DNA of 64,000 nt from Dipteronia dyeriana (GCA_032871835.1 CM065299.1:78456204-78520203); one strand, 5' to 3'. Positions 23,440 through 34,655 are shown, counted from the first letter of the stretch. Notes: a model not told the origin generated them from the letters alone. Made by a program: numbers and translations.

Positions 23440-24414
23440 TGATGGAAATCATTAACTTAGCAACCATACACCCCAATAGCTAAAGAGCTATGATACATAT
23501 GGAATGCAATTTAACACCCTCAAACTAATTGAAAACAAACCCGATCGTTCAAGATTGAAGTAAGAGAAAATATTCTAATCACTTTATCAATGAAATGATG
23601 ATAAAAGCTAATTAGAACAGCACTTTGATTTCCCCAAAATGCCACAAACTATGAAGTTTGATAAGTTTAAAGGCAAAACAAAGATTTTGAGGTTGTTGAA
23701 CGCCACAAGCCGAATAAGCTTGATAAGTTCCAAAGTTCATGCAAGAACTTAAGAACAAAACACTCACAAAGTGCTCAAATAAGTTTATATTACTCAAATC
23801 TCTGCCCTTCATAGAAAAAGCAGTCTTGTTTATATAGAACAAAGGCCAAGGACAATACAACACAAATGTGTAACCTCCCACTAAATGACGTTTAGACCAT
23901 GAATAATGGGCATAAAGGATTCAGCCTTTGTAACATCTTATTCCTAATCAAAGAACACATGAACTCACCCAACACAAAAACCCAAACTATTCATAAAATA
24001 AGCCCACAAAACCCAACACAATTAAACCCAAACTAATAAGAAAATAAGCTCACAAAACCCAACATAATTAAACCCAAACTAATTATAAAATAGGCCCACA
24101 AAACCCAACATGGCCGAATGGCCTTTTATTCTTCAAGATAGGCTAGAATACTTCATTCTAACAAGGTTGGACTCTTGTCTTCGGGATTTGGACTTGTTTG
24201 AAACATGTTAACCATATTATACTCTTCTTGCATCCTTAGAACCTTGACCAAATCTTGACTAGCTTGCTCCTTCCAAATGCTTCCCATTAAACAAGTTAAG
24301 GCTTCTTTTATCCTTTTAGCTTTAGCTCTTGTCATTGGTCCTCCATGAATGGTTAAAGGATCTGGATCTTTTCCAACCTTAGCCTAATTGTGATCAACAG
24401 GTTGGTCCTCATCA
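23440..24414 (-). repeat. A1 3' LTR
   Basis: On the minus strand runs from TGATGAGGACCAACC to GATTTCCATCA (975 bases). It contains a ~50-base unit repeated about three times at 23963-24115, built on AAACCCAAACTA...AAAACCCAACA. Confidence 0.9.
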
Positions 24415-24638
24415 TTCCCCCTTTCCTCGAAAGGATTCGTCCTAGAATCAGCACCTTCATCACCTACATCAAACAAAGACAAATCAGAAACATTGAAAGT
24501 TGCACTAACATTGCCATACTCACTTGGTAGTTCCAGCTTGTATGCATTGTCATTGATTCTTTGAAGGACTTGAAATGGTCTTTCCCCTATTGGCATGAGT
24601 TTAGACTTTCGTTGGTTAGGAAATCTTTCCTTCCTCAA
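24153..24638 (-). pseudogene. A1 integrase C-terminus and LTR-encoded tail
   Basis: Frame 24638-24384 holds the integrase C-terminal GPY/F-like region ([45 protein letters not shown]) and the end [16 protein letters not shown], which crosses into the LTR. After one stop the same protein continues as GGPMTRAKAKRIKEAL to 24153. A tail of this type, encoded in the LTR, is known from CRM-clade chromoviruses. Confidence 0.8.
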
Positions 24639-24680
24639 GTGTACCCAGACCCAATCACCAGGTTCAAATACTACTTGCTT

Positions 24681-25211
24681 TCAGTCCTTGTTGTGTTGCT
24701 TCTCATATTGTAGAGTTTTCTTTTCAATTTGTGTGCGCACCTTTTCATGCAAGGCTTTGACAAAATCAGCTTTTTGCTTACCATCCAAATTAGCTCTTTC
24801 CAAAGGTAAAGGTAGTAAATCCATAGGAGATAATGGATTGAACCCGTACACAACTTCAAATGGTGAATGGTTTGTTGTAGCATGCACACTTCGATTATAA
24901 GCAAACTCCACATGTGGCAAACATTCCTCCCAATTCTTTAAATTCCTTTGAATTATGGCCCTCAAAAGCATTGATAAAGTTCTGTTTACCACCTCTGTTT
25001 TTCCATCTGTTTGTTGATGACAAGTGGTTGAATACAGCAGCTTTATACCCAACTTTCTCCAAAGCGTTTTCCAAAAGTGGCTAAGGAACTTCACATCTCT
25101 ATCACTCACAATTGTCATTGGAATTCCATGTAACCTCACAATTTCTCTGAAGAATAGCCCCGCAACAAAAGTTGCATCATCTGTTTTGTGGCAAGGAATG
25201 AAATGTGCCAT
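24681..25211 (-). pseudogene. A1 integrase catalytic core
   Basis: 176 codons with [35 protein letters not shown] (second Asp), [18 protein letters not shown] (catalytic Glu) and [21 protein letters not shown]. It is separated from the upstream frame by a single-base insertion in a G run near 25255. A stop after QHNKD splits it from the C-terminal part. The DDE residues are present. Confidence 0.9.
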
Positions 25212-25224
25212 CTTGTTGAACCTG

Positions 25225-26967
25225 TCAACAACAACAAAAATAGAATCTCTCTCCCCCTTTTGACCTAGGTAATCCTAAGACAAAGTCCATTGATATATCA
25301 ACCCAAGGCTCACTAGGTATAGGAAGAGGAGTATACAGCCCATGAGGCATTACGTTAGATTTAGCTCGTTTACAAGTAATGCATCTCTCACATATTCTCT
25401 CAACGTCTCTTTTCATGTGTGGCCAAAAGAAATGATCATTTAACACACCCAAAGTCTTTTTAACTCCAAAATGCCCCATTAACCCGCCACTATGTGATTC
25501 TCTCACAAGCAATTCTCTCATTGAACATCTAGGAACACACAGCTTGTTTTCTTTGAAAAGAAAACCAACATGCCTAAAGAACTTGTCAAAACCCCCTTTC
25601 TCACATGCCCCATAAACATTAGCAAAATCAAAGTCAGAATTGTATAAGTCTTTAATGTACTCAAAACCCAATAATTTTGTATCAAGTTTAAAAATTAAAG
25701 CATACCTTCTAGAAAGAGCATCGGCAACCACATTCTCCTTACCTTGCTTGTACTTGATGATGTATGGAAAGGATTCAATAAACTCCACCCATTTTGCATG
25801 CCTATGGCTTAGCTTTCCTTGTCCTTTGAGATATTTCAAGGACTCATGATCGGTGTGTATAATGAATTCCTTGTACCAAAGATATTGCTGCCATGTCTCT
25901 AACACTCTCACCAAAGCATAAAACTCCTTATCATACGTCGGGTAGTTAAGACTTGCTCCACTTAGCTTCTCACTAAAGAATGCAATGGGTTTGCCTTCTT
26001 GCATTAAGACTCCTCCAATACCTATTCCATTTGCATCACACTCAATCTCAAAAGTTTTAGCAAAGTTAGGCAAAGCAAGCAAGGGTGCTGAACTAAGTTT
26101 GTGTTTAAGCAAGTTAAAAGCATCATCTTGTTCTTTACCCCACCTAAATCCCACATTCTTTTTGATGCATTCAGTTAATGGTGCAGCAATGGTAGAAAAA
26201 TCCTTAATGAATCTCCTATAAAAGCTAGCAAGACCATGAAAACTCCTTACATTACTAACACAAGTGGGTTTCGGCCACCCCCTAATTACTTTCACTTTTT
26301 CTTGATCAACATGTATTCCTTTATCATTAACATAACCAAGAAAAGTAAGTTCATTAGTGCAAAAAATGCATTTCTTTAGATTAACATATAACTTTTCTTT
26401 CCTAAACACATCAAAAACAGCCTTTAAATGTGTTACATGCTCGTCTAAATTTTTGCTATACACAAGTATATCATCAAAATAAACTACTACAAACTTTCCA
26501 ATGTAAGCACGCAAAACATGGTTCATCAATCTCATAAAAGTACTAGGTGCGTTAGTTAGGCCAAAAGGCATTACTAACCATTCATATAGACCATGTTTAG
26601 TTTTGAAATCGGTTTTCCATTCATCACCCTCATGCATTCTTATTTGATGATATCCAGATTTCAAATCAATCTTTGAAAACACACAAGAACCATGCAATTC
26701 ATCCAACATATCATCTAACCTAGGGATAGGATGTCTATACTTTACCATGATTTTGTTGATGGCTCGACAATCAACACACATTCTCCAAGAACCATCCTTT
26801 TTAGGTACCAACAAAACAGGAACCGTACAAGGACTCATGCTTTCACGTACATATCCCTTTTCCATAAGCTCACTTACTTGCTTTTGGATTTCCTTAGTCT
26901 CTTCGGGGTTGCATCTATAAGCTGGCCTATTTGGTATGCTTGCACCCAGAATGAAATCAATTTGATG
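25225..26967 (-). pseudogene. A1 RT, RNase H and integrase zinc domain
   Basis: One long open frame. [57 protein letters not shown] and the catalytic [13 protein letters not shown]. RNase [56 protein letters not shown]. Integrase zinc finger: [14 protein letters not shown] with [11 protein letters not shown]. The frame is continuous with the upstream gag-protease ORF except for one nonsense codon (GAA to TAA) at 26968. It ends by frameshift near 25255. The catalytic residues appear intact. Confidence 0.92.
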
Positions 26968-28956
26968 TTAAATTCCTCTAATTGGTGGCAAACCAATATG
27001 AACATCTTCGGGAAAGAGATCCTCATTTTTCTGCAAAATATCAAGACTAACACTAGGCAAACTCTTGTTAATTTCATTAGAAACAATTAAAACATCCTTG
27101 TAAATAAGTACAAGTAAGGGCTGCCTCATGGTTAATGCTTTCTTCACATCACACATTTTTGCATAAACACTCATTTTTCTTTTACTCAAGCCTTCCTTGT
27201 TTTCTCTCCCCTTGTGTTTCACATGGCTCTCATTTTTACCACTCAACTCACCTTTTTTTTTCTCTCTTTCTTGCTCCCTTCCCAAAGTTTCAGCTGATGA
27301 AGATTCAAGCTCTTCATATTGCTGTTTTATACGCATTTGGTCTTCAAAAATTGTCTTTGGAGGCAAAGGTCCAAGTTGGTATTTCTGTCCCTCCATGATC
27401 AAAGAATAACGGTTCTTAAACCCATCATGCATTACCCTTCGATCATATTGCCATGGTCTCCCAAATAACATGTGACCAGCATACATAGGTACCACATCAC
27501 ACCAAACATCATCCTTAAATCTACCAATTGAAAAAGATATTAACACTTGCCGATTTACCTTTACAACACCACTATCATTCAACCATTGCAACTTGTATGG
27601 TTTTGGATGTTTAATAGTAGGTAATTTCAGTTTCTCCACAAGCAAGGTACTTGCCACATTTGTACAACTTCCACTATCCACAATCACATTACACAACTTG
27701 TTAGCAATCAAACAATGAGTATGAAACAAATTTTCACGTTGCTCACCATGTTCATTATTTTTACTTTGCAAACTAAGTGTGCGTTGTACAACCAAATTTT
27801 TTCCACTAGCATACTCTACATCACTAGCATCTTCTAAATGTGGCATGTCATCTTCATCCTCTATCTCACTTTCTGATTCAACTGTCCCATCCCTCATGAT
27901 CATTACCCTTTTATTAGGACATTCACATGCCACATGACCATGTCCAAGGCACTTAAAACACTTAATGCCTCTAGTTTGATTAGGTTGATTCTCACCTCTA
28001 CCCTTGCTGCCTATTTCATTTTTTCTTTTAGTTTCATCAATTTTAGGCTTAACAATGGGTTTATCATCCTTTTTACTCCAATTTGGTTTCCAAGAAGAAG
28101 AAGAACCTGAATAAGGTTTTGAATCATATCTGATGCCTTTTCTTTTGAGTTGCCTTTCAATCTTCATGGCCACACCCACCATGTCCTCAATCTCCACATA
28201 ATGTTGTAACTCCACAAGATCAGCAATGTTCTTGTTTAACCCACTCAAAAACCGAGCCATGGTGGCCTCACGGTCCTCCTCCACATTAGCCCTTATCATG
28301 GTTATCTCCATTTCTTTGTGATATTCTTCTACACTCATGGAACCTTGTGTCAAAATTTGTAACCGTTGATGCAAATCCCTATAGTAATGGCTAGGGACAA
28401 ACCTCCTCCTCATGATTTGTTTCATCTCCAACCATGTCTCTACGGGTCTTTCACTATTTCTACGCCTGCCTTTACACAATTGATCCCACCAAACAATAGC
28501 ATAATCACCAAATTCAACAGCAGCTAGTTTTACCTTTTTCTCTTCGGAGTAATTATGACATTCAAATATCAGCTCCACTTTTCGTTCCCATTCAAAATAG
28601 GCATCCGGATTGTTCTTCCCTTGAAAAGGAGGAATTTTCATTTTTATGTTGCCTATGTTTCGGTCCACACCATCAAAACGTCCTCTCCTAGCTTGTCTTC
28701 TAGGATTAACGTCTAGACCAATGATGGTATTTTGGCCATCATCCGTGTCTTCTCCACCATCATATACATCATTGACAAAAGCTGGTTGTCTTCCACGTCG
28801 TGGTTCTCTTTGCAATCTGGTAATTGCTTCGTCATGTCTTTCTAGACGATCTCCTACATCTCCCATCACTTTGAATAAACGTTCAAATTGTTGTTGCATT
28901 GCTTGAATCACTTGATCATTTGAGGAAGAACTCACTTCTTTATCTTTGTTAGACAT
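26968..28956 (-). CDS. A1 gag-protease polyprotein
   Basis: 662 codons from MSNKDKEVSSSSNDQ. A coiled-coil-like N-terminus (residues ~15-50) is followed by a retrotransposon gag core (YFEWERKVELIFECHNYS, VWWDQL, YYRDLHQRLQ; ~120-270). Next come a CCHC knuckle CFKCLGHGHVACEC (~335-350), an aspartic protease with VIVDSGSCTNVAS (~430-445) and GHMLFGRPWQ, a Glu/Lys-rich linker, and the start of the RT region (LPPIRGI). The stop at 26968 replaces a Glu codon of the related A2 copy, so it is a premature end of gag-pol. It would make capsid, nucleocapsid and protease. Confidence 0.9.
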   Translation of the reverse strand: MSNKDKEVSSSSNDQVIQAMQQQFERLFKVMGDVGDRLERHDEAITRLQREPRRGRQPAFVNDVYDGGEDTDDGQNTIIGLDVNPRRQARRGRFDGVDRNIGNIKMKIPPFQGKNNPDAYFEWERKVELIFECHNYSEEKKVKLAAVEFGDYAIVWWDQLCKGRRRNSERPVETWLEMKQIMRRRFVPSHYYRDLHQRLQILTQGSMSVEEYHKEMEITMIRANVEEDREATMARFLSGLNKNIADLVELQHYVEIEDMVGVAMKIERQLKRKGIRYDSKPYSGSSSSWKPNWSKKDDKPIVKPKIDETKRKNEIGSKGRGENQPNQTRGIKCFKCLGHGHVACECPNKRVMIMRDGTVESESEIEDEDDMPHLEDASDVEYASGKNLVVQRTLSLQSKNNEHGEQRENLFHTHCLIANKLCNVIVDSGSCTNVASTLLVEKLKLPTIKHPKPYKLQWLNDSGVVKVNRQVLISFSIGRFKDDVWCDVVPMYAGHMLFGRPWQYDRRVMHDGFKNRYSLIMEGQKYQLGPLPPKTIFEDQMRIKQQYEELESSSAETLGREQEREKKKGELSGKNESHVKHKGRENKEGLSKRKMSVYAKMCDVKKALTMRQPLLVLIYKDVLIVSNEINKSLPSVSLDILQKNEDLFPEDVHIGLPPIRGI

Positions 28957-29560
28957 GTTTAAAACCTGAAAAAAAAAGTTAAAACAGCCTCACAATCACT
29001 CCCTCACATGTTTCTCTCAAAGAATTGATTCACACCACTCGTTTTTCTCACAATTATTTGTCTTTTCTCGATGCTAATCTCACCACTCTTGCCTTTTACC
29101 TTTCTTGTTTTGTTCTTTGGGTTCTTAGATTAACTAAGGTCCTTTTAAACAAACAATTCAGATTATGGCAAATTCAACGGAGTGAAATTGGGTAGGTCTA
29201 AAAAAACAAATAAAAGGTAGGCCACTTAAAGTAAACAAAGATTAGAACTGAAATATCAATTTCTCTCCCAAATAGAATTCTGTTTGTTTTGGTTAAGAAA
29301 ACAATATTTAAATATTTCCCAAACCGAAACAAGAACGATATGAACAAAGAAAGATTTTTGGAATTTTGCAAGAATTCCTTGAATCCGCAATACTTTTTTT
29401 TCGTCTTTTTTTTCTGCAGAAAATAAAGAAGAATGATAATAACATCAAGAAGGACAAATATTAAGATGAATTATAGATACGGTGCTATAAGATGAAGAAG
29501 AAAAGAAAGTGAGAAAAAAAAACTAAAAGAACAACAAATAAATGGATATGCAAACCTCAA
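28957..29560 (-). other. A1 leader, truncated
   Basis: Matches the A2 leader (36845-37391) in reverse orientation up to GGTTTGCATATCC. The primer site is gone. Non-coding, with poly-T/poly-A runs near 29394-29412. Confidence 0.8.
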
Positions 29561-30611
29561 ATTCGTGTGGATTGAGGATCTTGGCGGGCTATCTAAATTT
29601 AAGCTCCAATAGACACAACCCAATCACAATCAACAAATGATTCACTTAGGTCCAATCTATTTAATTTTAGTTCATTCTACTAAATAACTAAAATTGAACT
29701 CTTAAATAAAGATAGAATATGTTGATGTTACTCATTCATACCCTAGAAAACCTTATTGGAGAAAGTGTATCCTCGTGAAGAATATCAGTAATTGCCAAGA
29801 GCTCATAGACCGCCTATAACTCTCCAAGTTACCATATTTACTCATATGACCACATTTGAACTTTGATAATTTGACTTGTCCAGAAGCCATGTTTCAATAG
29901 ACACTATTGAAAACTTAACGTTAAGATTTAATATCCAGTACCTCAAAATATCCATATGATGATATTCTACTCTCATTTAATAAATTGAGCCACGATGTCC
30001 ATATCTATAAATGAAGTCCTCTATCGATTAACAAATGAATACCACCAAACTATCGAGGATAGACTATGCTATATAATCGTACTCATTGATAGCTCAAATG
30101 ATAACACTTGCAACCATAAGTCCATCATTTATCTAAGGATTGAGATAGACTCTCCGATTGTCTTCAAATGAAAACTTTTATCCACTAACGGTTCTAGATA
30201 AAGTATTTCATTGTGATCCAATTCAATGCACCTAGTGCACTAGATTCTTTTGCCCAAAAACACCACACTTTGATGATTTTAGACTCAACATAACACATTT
30301 GATCCCACTCAAATGCTAGTAAAAGAATCTACAACTTTAACAAGATAAAGGTGCCCAACCTTTTATCTTAAGTTGTGAATATTATTCAAGACTAACTAAA
30401 GAATTGTGTCTACCTCATACATATCTAGATGTATAAACAATTATTCTTTTCTCAGTCTTTTGACCTTATGATTATTTACTTTTGATAATTATAATAATAG
30501 TTTAACTATAAATGCTATAAGATTTGTTAAACTAGAAATCACTTTATTAATAGGAAAAGATTGTCAAATACATTATTACACTCACGCTATCGAGCATAAT
30601 CCCAATAGTCA
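29561..30611 (-). repeat. C1 right LTR, U3-side part
   Basis: Continues the C1 LTR after the A1 insertion (TTCGTGTGGATTGAGGATC). Up to 29727 it matches the left LTR; the remaining ~0.9 kb has no counterpart there. The right terminus is placed at ...CAATAGTCA because the next bases continue T1 gag codons. This assignment depends on the T1 frame and is moderately sure. Confidence 0.6.
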
Positions 30612-31800
30612 TAGCACTCTGAAGTGTTAGGACCCATGTCTTCATAGAAGTCGTAGTACTTGTACCGGTTCCTCCTATCGATTAAGGCTTTCGTGGGTAC
30701 GGGCTTATGTAGTAGCCCCTTTTCCTGAATGGTGGGATAGATTGTTTCACGAGATGCATTTAAGGGGGGGTAGTGGTCATACCCTCTCTCATCTCACGTT
30801 ACAGGGGCTACAGTCGTGGGAGAAGGCAAAACTCACTGAGGGTTCGCCTTGCTGGATACCTTTCTTGCTTGGGTTGAGAAACGGAAAGTTGTATGTCGAC
30901 CTATTGGGAGGTTTGTTCTGGTTTTTTAGAGCTGGCTCAGGTCTGGGAGTTTCCTTCTTCAGGCACTTCACCGTTTTCATATCATCATGCTCCATTTTGA
31001 CCTTGAGTTGTTCGTCAATTTTGACTTGGTCTAGTGCCAGGTCATAGGCCTCCTGATAGGTCTCTGTAGGTCACTTGGCAAAGGATCATAAAGCTTACCT
31101 GCCCACAGGTTCCACCAAAAGTTGGCAAGGGTCTCTTTCTCAGTGAAAACTCTCATTTGGATGACTTCCTTATGGAAGCATTCCACGTATGACCAGAGTG
31201 TCTCACCTCGCTTCTGGATCACATATTGTAGGTGTATGGGATCCTTTGTATGTGGTTTGACCCCTTAGAACTGCGAGCAGAAATCTGTTGATAGTTTTGT
31301 GAAAGAATCCATGCTACCAGTAGACAGCTTCTTAAACCAAGTCTTTGCGTAGTCAGTCAGAATGGTAGGGAACATCCTGCACATGGCATCCATGGTAGAA
31401 TTCTGGACTTCTATTTGCTGAACGAAGCTCTCCAGATGGCTCTAGGAGTCTTCTGTTTCGAAAAATTTATCTATCGGCATCTTAAAATTTAGCAGGAGCT
31501 CCGCCTCCCGAATCCTTCTAGTGAAGGGAGTATTCATCTCGCTCAAAGGATCCTTCTTGTCCTCCTTATGCTTTCCCTCCTTTATCTGCTGAATCTCTTA
31601 GGCACTTGTCCTCGAGTTTCTTTGAGTTGACCTCAGATTCCTTACCATCGGATCCCTCCGATGAACTGGCAATTTCCATCTGGTCTTCTCTATGAATGGG
31701 ATCTGCCTGGGGGTTTTGCTGACTACCTTCCTCTCTAGCCCAGGCTTCCCTCCTTGTGGTCGCCGGGTGAGGAGCCTCTCGCTGCCCCCGGAGCAAGACG
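30612..31800 (-). pseudogene. T1 Tat-like gag
   Basis: Minus-strand pieces in order: a charged N-terminal segment (31796-31566), then TRRIREAELLLNFKMP, AKTWFKKLSTGSMDSFTKL and QKRGETLWSYVECFHKEV (the retrotransposon gag core). The end has NASRETIYPTIQEKGLL and YKYYDFYEDMGPNTSECY. Several stops and frameshifts separate them. It continues on the far side of C1 at 14473, where the next codons read NLHNQIEALI. Confidence 0.75.
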
Positions 31801-32295
31801 TCAGCCGCAGATTTAACTTGTCTGAGCTGGTAATGTGATGGCCTGCCAGAAACTGGGTATGGGCCCTAGCCCATCCCGGATCAAAGGTTGAAGCCTAGCC
31901 CTATCGCGGATTGGCTCTAGCAGAGGAGGCCCAACCAATCGAAGGCGGGTTACCTGGTTCCTGGCTTGATCGACTCTCCCTTAGTGTTGGGATTTATTTA
32001 TTGAATCGCGATGCCCTCGGTGAGCAGACGAAGGCATACATTTTCCACGAAGGGTGCCACTTATTGATCGAGTGCGGCCTGACTTATCATAAGAGGGCAA
32101 GAAGCCCATGCAACAGTTGGCTGGACCGAAACTTGGTTACGGTGCCTGGGTTTTTTTCCTTTCCTCAAGGCCTTTCACGTTGACGTAGCAGAAGATTGTT
32201 CCAAAGCCTCGGGCTATCCTTGTGAGGAGCGGAGCCTCATAGCTTCTGCGAAATAACAAACACGTAATTATTGATCTGATTAACTAGGTGTGGAA
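31801..32295 (-). other. T1 leader
   Basis: Sequence between T1 gag and its primer site, more GC-rich than its surroundings. No reliable gene was recognised; short open frames occur on both strands. Confidence 0.4.
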
Positions 32296-32315
32296 TTTTC
32301 CTATAGAAGGCGCCT
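32296..32315 (-). promoter_or_regulatory. T1 primer-binding site (TGGCGCC type, altered)
   Basis: The minus strand reads AGGCGCCTTCTATAGGAAAA directly after an LTR end TTAACACTTTC. It is parallel to the T3 site (TTAACACTTTTTGGCACC), with one change in the first base of TGGCGCC. Confidence 0.55.
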
Positions 32316-32320
32316 GAAAG

Positions 32321-32690
32321 TGTTAATGGAAAATTCGCTCGGGGTAAGGACTTTCAGCTAACACCCTCAAGATCACTATCACAGAGGTGATGGTCAGGGT
32401 TGATAACATTTGTACCAAGTATGTTTGTGTGATGACAAATGTGAATATGAATGGCAATGACAGATATTTGGATAAACCAAGTGAAATGGAGTTATATCAT
32501 TATTTCGTTATATAATGTATACAAAAATCACTCAGATGCTCTCGATCTCTCTAAGGTACAGTAGAGTGGCAATCTCGTGCCTATCGAAAAGTAGATAACG
32601 ATGAAGGTCGTGTTCTAAAGTTAGAACTTAAGACGGAGTGGACTTTCCCTCTCTCTATCTATTGTTTTATCAGTTGTCCATCACTTTCTT
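32321..32690 (-). repeat. T1 5' LTR fragment
   Basis: Begins TGTTAATGG beside the primer site. Truncated on the right where copia C2 pol sequence begins, so the true LTR length is unknown. No gene within it. Confidence 0.5.
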
Positions 32691-32707
32691 CATTCATGTT
32701 TGGTATA

Positions 32708-33100
32708 TTAAAGCATGTGAGGCATGTCTCGTAACCCTAGACCATCTAGGTGACCCAAAAACACTTTAGCTGGTAAGGTTTTCGTAAATGGATCAGCATG
32801 ATTATCTTGTGAGGCTATCTTGGTGACAATCACATCTTCTCTCTGCATTATCTCTCTAATGAGACGATACTTTCTCTCTATATGCTTCCCTCTCTTGTGG
32901 CTTCTTGGTTCTTTGGAATTAGCCACAGAACTATTGTTATCACAATAAAGTGTAATGTGCCTATCCAGATCTGGAACAACTTCCAGATCACTCAAGAACT
33001 TACGGAGCCAAACAGCCTCTTTAGCAGCTTCACAAGCGGCTACATATTCGGCTTCCATGGTGGAGTCAGCAATGCAAGATTGCTTGATACTTCTCCACAC
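32708..33100 (-). pseudogene. C2 RNase H domain
   Basis: 130 codons: CIADSTMEAEYVAACEAAKE, LYCDNNSSVANSKEP, HKRGKHIERKYRLIREI and NHADPFTKTLPAKVF, ending GLRDMPHML. This is a complete copia RNase H with conserved acidic residues (E in MEAEY, D in LYCDN). It would degrade the RNA strand during reverse transcription. Confidence 0.9.
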
Positions 33101-33509
33101 AATGGCTCCACCACCTAGAATCCCTGTCTGACTGAAAATCAGAATCTGTGTATCCTAACGGGATCAAATCCTGCCCGGAATATACTAGCATATAGTCTCT
33201 CGTTCTCCAATGATACTTGAGAATTGTCTTTGAAAGCAACCCAATGATCCAATCATGGGTTGAACTGGTATCAGCTGACTACTCCCACTGCATAGCAGAT
33301 TTCTGGTCTCATGTATAACATAGCATACATGAGACTACCTACTGCCGATGCATAAGGTACACGTCTCATATCCTCAACTTCTTGAGGTGTCTTAGGACAT
33401 TATTCCTTAGACAAATGAACTCCATGCCTGGAAGGTAAATTACCTTTCTTGGAGTTCTGCATCGAAAATCGCATAAGAATCTTGTCGATATATGATGCCT
33501 GAGACAGTG

Positions 33510-34080
33510 CTATGAGTTTGTTCTTACGATCCATAGAACATAACTTGCCTCTCCCAAATCTTTCATTTGGAATTGGCTAGCCAGCCAGCCCTTTACATCA
33601 GACAACACTCCCACATCATTCCCAATGAGTAGGATATCATCTATGTATAGGACCAAGAAAACTACTTTCTTATCAATGATGCACTTGTAGACACAAGGAT
33701 TATCGACGTTCTGCTCGAAGCCATAGGTTTTGATCACATCATCAAACCTAACGTTCCAAGATCTAGATGCTTGCTTAAGTCCATAAAAGGACCTTTGCAG
33801 CTTGCAAACCTTTTGCTCTTGATCTGGAGGCACGAATCCCTCTGGTTGTATCATATAGATGCTCTCATCAAGATTGCTATTCAAGAATGCAGTATTGCCA
33901 AATTTCGTAATCGAAATAGGCAGCAATGGATAAGAGAATCCTAATAGACTTAAACATGGCTACTGGCGAGAAGGTCTCTTCATAATCGACCCTCTCTTCT
34001 AGGTATAACTCTTGGCCACTAGCCTTGCCTTGAAGGTCTCTACCTTCCCATCTACTCCTCTCTTTCTCTTGTAGATCCAC
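33510..34080 (-). pseudogene. C2 reverse transcriptase
   Basis: Frame 34080-33877 has GVDYEETFSPVAMFKSIRIL, as VDYEETFSPVA. After a frameshift and small loss, frame 33926-33510 has YMIQPEGFVPP, CKLQRSFYGLKQASRSWN and the catalytic VLYIDDILLIGND. YIDD is intact. The stretch between RT and RNase H (33101-33509) is open only in short pieces (LMYAMLYMRPEICYA-like). Confidence 0.85.
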
Positions 34081-34175
34081 TTACACCCTATAGGTTATAC
34101 CCCATCCAGTAAGTCTACAAGATTCCATACTGAGTTAGAGTACATGGACTTCATATCAAGATTCATGGCTTTAAG

Positions 34176-34655
34176 TCATTCCTCGTTATCAGGATCTTCC
34201 ATTGCATTCTTAAATGTCAACGGATCATCCACACTATCAGAAGAGACAACACATTGTCCCTCACCTATACCTAAATAGTGTTCAGGTTGTCTCATAACCC
34301 TCTCACTACGTCTAGCTAGCAGAGTATCCTGATCATGAACCATCTGACTTTCAGATGTTTGTGGATCAACAACCCTTGTTGATGACGCACTAGTCTCACC
34401 AGGCTCCAACTCATTTAATACAATCTTGGAACAAGGTTTATGGTCACTAATGTAATTGTCCTCAAGAAACGTTGCATTTATTGATACAAATACTTTGTTA
34501 TCTTTAGGACTATAGAAGTGTCCACCTCTGGTCTCCTTGGAGTATCCTACAAATAGATAGACAACAGACTTAGAGTCTAGCTTTCCAATTCTGTTCTTCA
34601 GCATGTGTGCTGGATGCCCCATATGCGGAAATGTCTCAAACTAGCACTTGGCTAT
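34176..34655 (-). pseudogene. C2 integrase C-terminal part
   Basis: GHPAHMLKNRIGKLDSKS, LFVGYSKETRGGHFYSPKD and NATFLEDNYISDHKP, then an acidic linker with RRSERVMRQPEHYLG before RT. Typical of the copia integrase end. At the right edge the sequence merges with E2 gag at CTTGACCACAT. Confidence 0.85.

Larger units (their letters stand above)
23440..29560 (-). mobile_element. A1: family-A chromovirus-like Ty3/gypsy, lacking its 5' LTR
   Basis: One LTR (23440-24414) and an almost complete internal region in a single orientation: gag, protease, RT, RNase H, integrase and a C-terminal tail that reads into the LTR. The 5' LTR, primer site and about 13 leader bases are missing. The leader passes directly into C1 LTR at 29560/29561. 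Only a few lesions interrupt gag-pol. The protein order and the pol tail over the LTR suggest a CRM- or Reina-type chromovirus. Confidence 0.9.
14474..30611 (-). mobile_element. C1: Ty1/copia element with nested LINE and gypsy insertions
   Basis: The right LTR (22276-23439 plus 29561-30611) precedes a primer site, leader, gag and partial protease-integrase. The left LTR (14474-15794) is truncated. A LINE occupies the place where RT, RNase H and the U3 part of the left LTR should be. A1 splits the right LTR. C1 sits inside the gag of Tat-like element T1; joining the flanks restores the T1 frame across ECY|NLHNQIE. No perfect target duplication is visible. The copia sublineage is not assigned. 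Confidence 0.8.
32690..34655 (-). mobile_element. C2: copia pol fragment without LTRs
   Basis: Integrase end, RT and RNase H of a Ty1/copia element on the minus strand, bounded by T1 LTR on the left and Athila-like E2 gag on the right. There are no LTRs, gag or primer site. The integrase end overlaps the equivalent C1 region and differs from it, so C2 is a separate copy. Confidence 0.8.

Noticed and set aside
27135..27409. Plus-strand ORFs opposite A1 gag, and similar antisense ORFs across all pol regions
   Set aside because: They are shadows of gag-pol coding frames and show Leu/Ser/Phe-rich antisense composition without motifs.
32708..34655. C2 as the missing RT-RNase H half of C1
   Set aside because: Its integrase end overlaps the C1 integrase end with clearly different residues, and its position on the far side of the C1 5' LTR does not fit a simple rearrangement.
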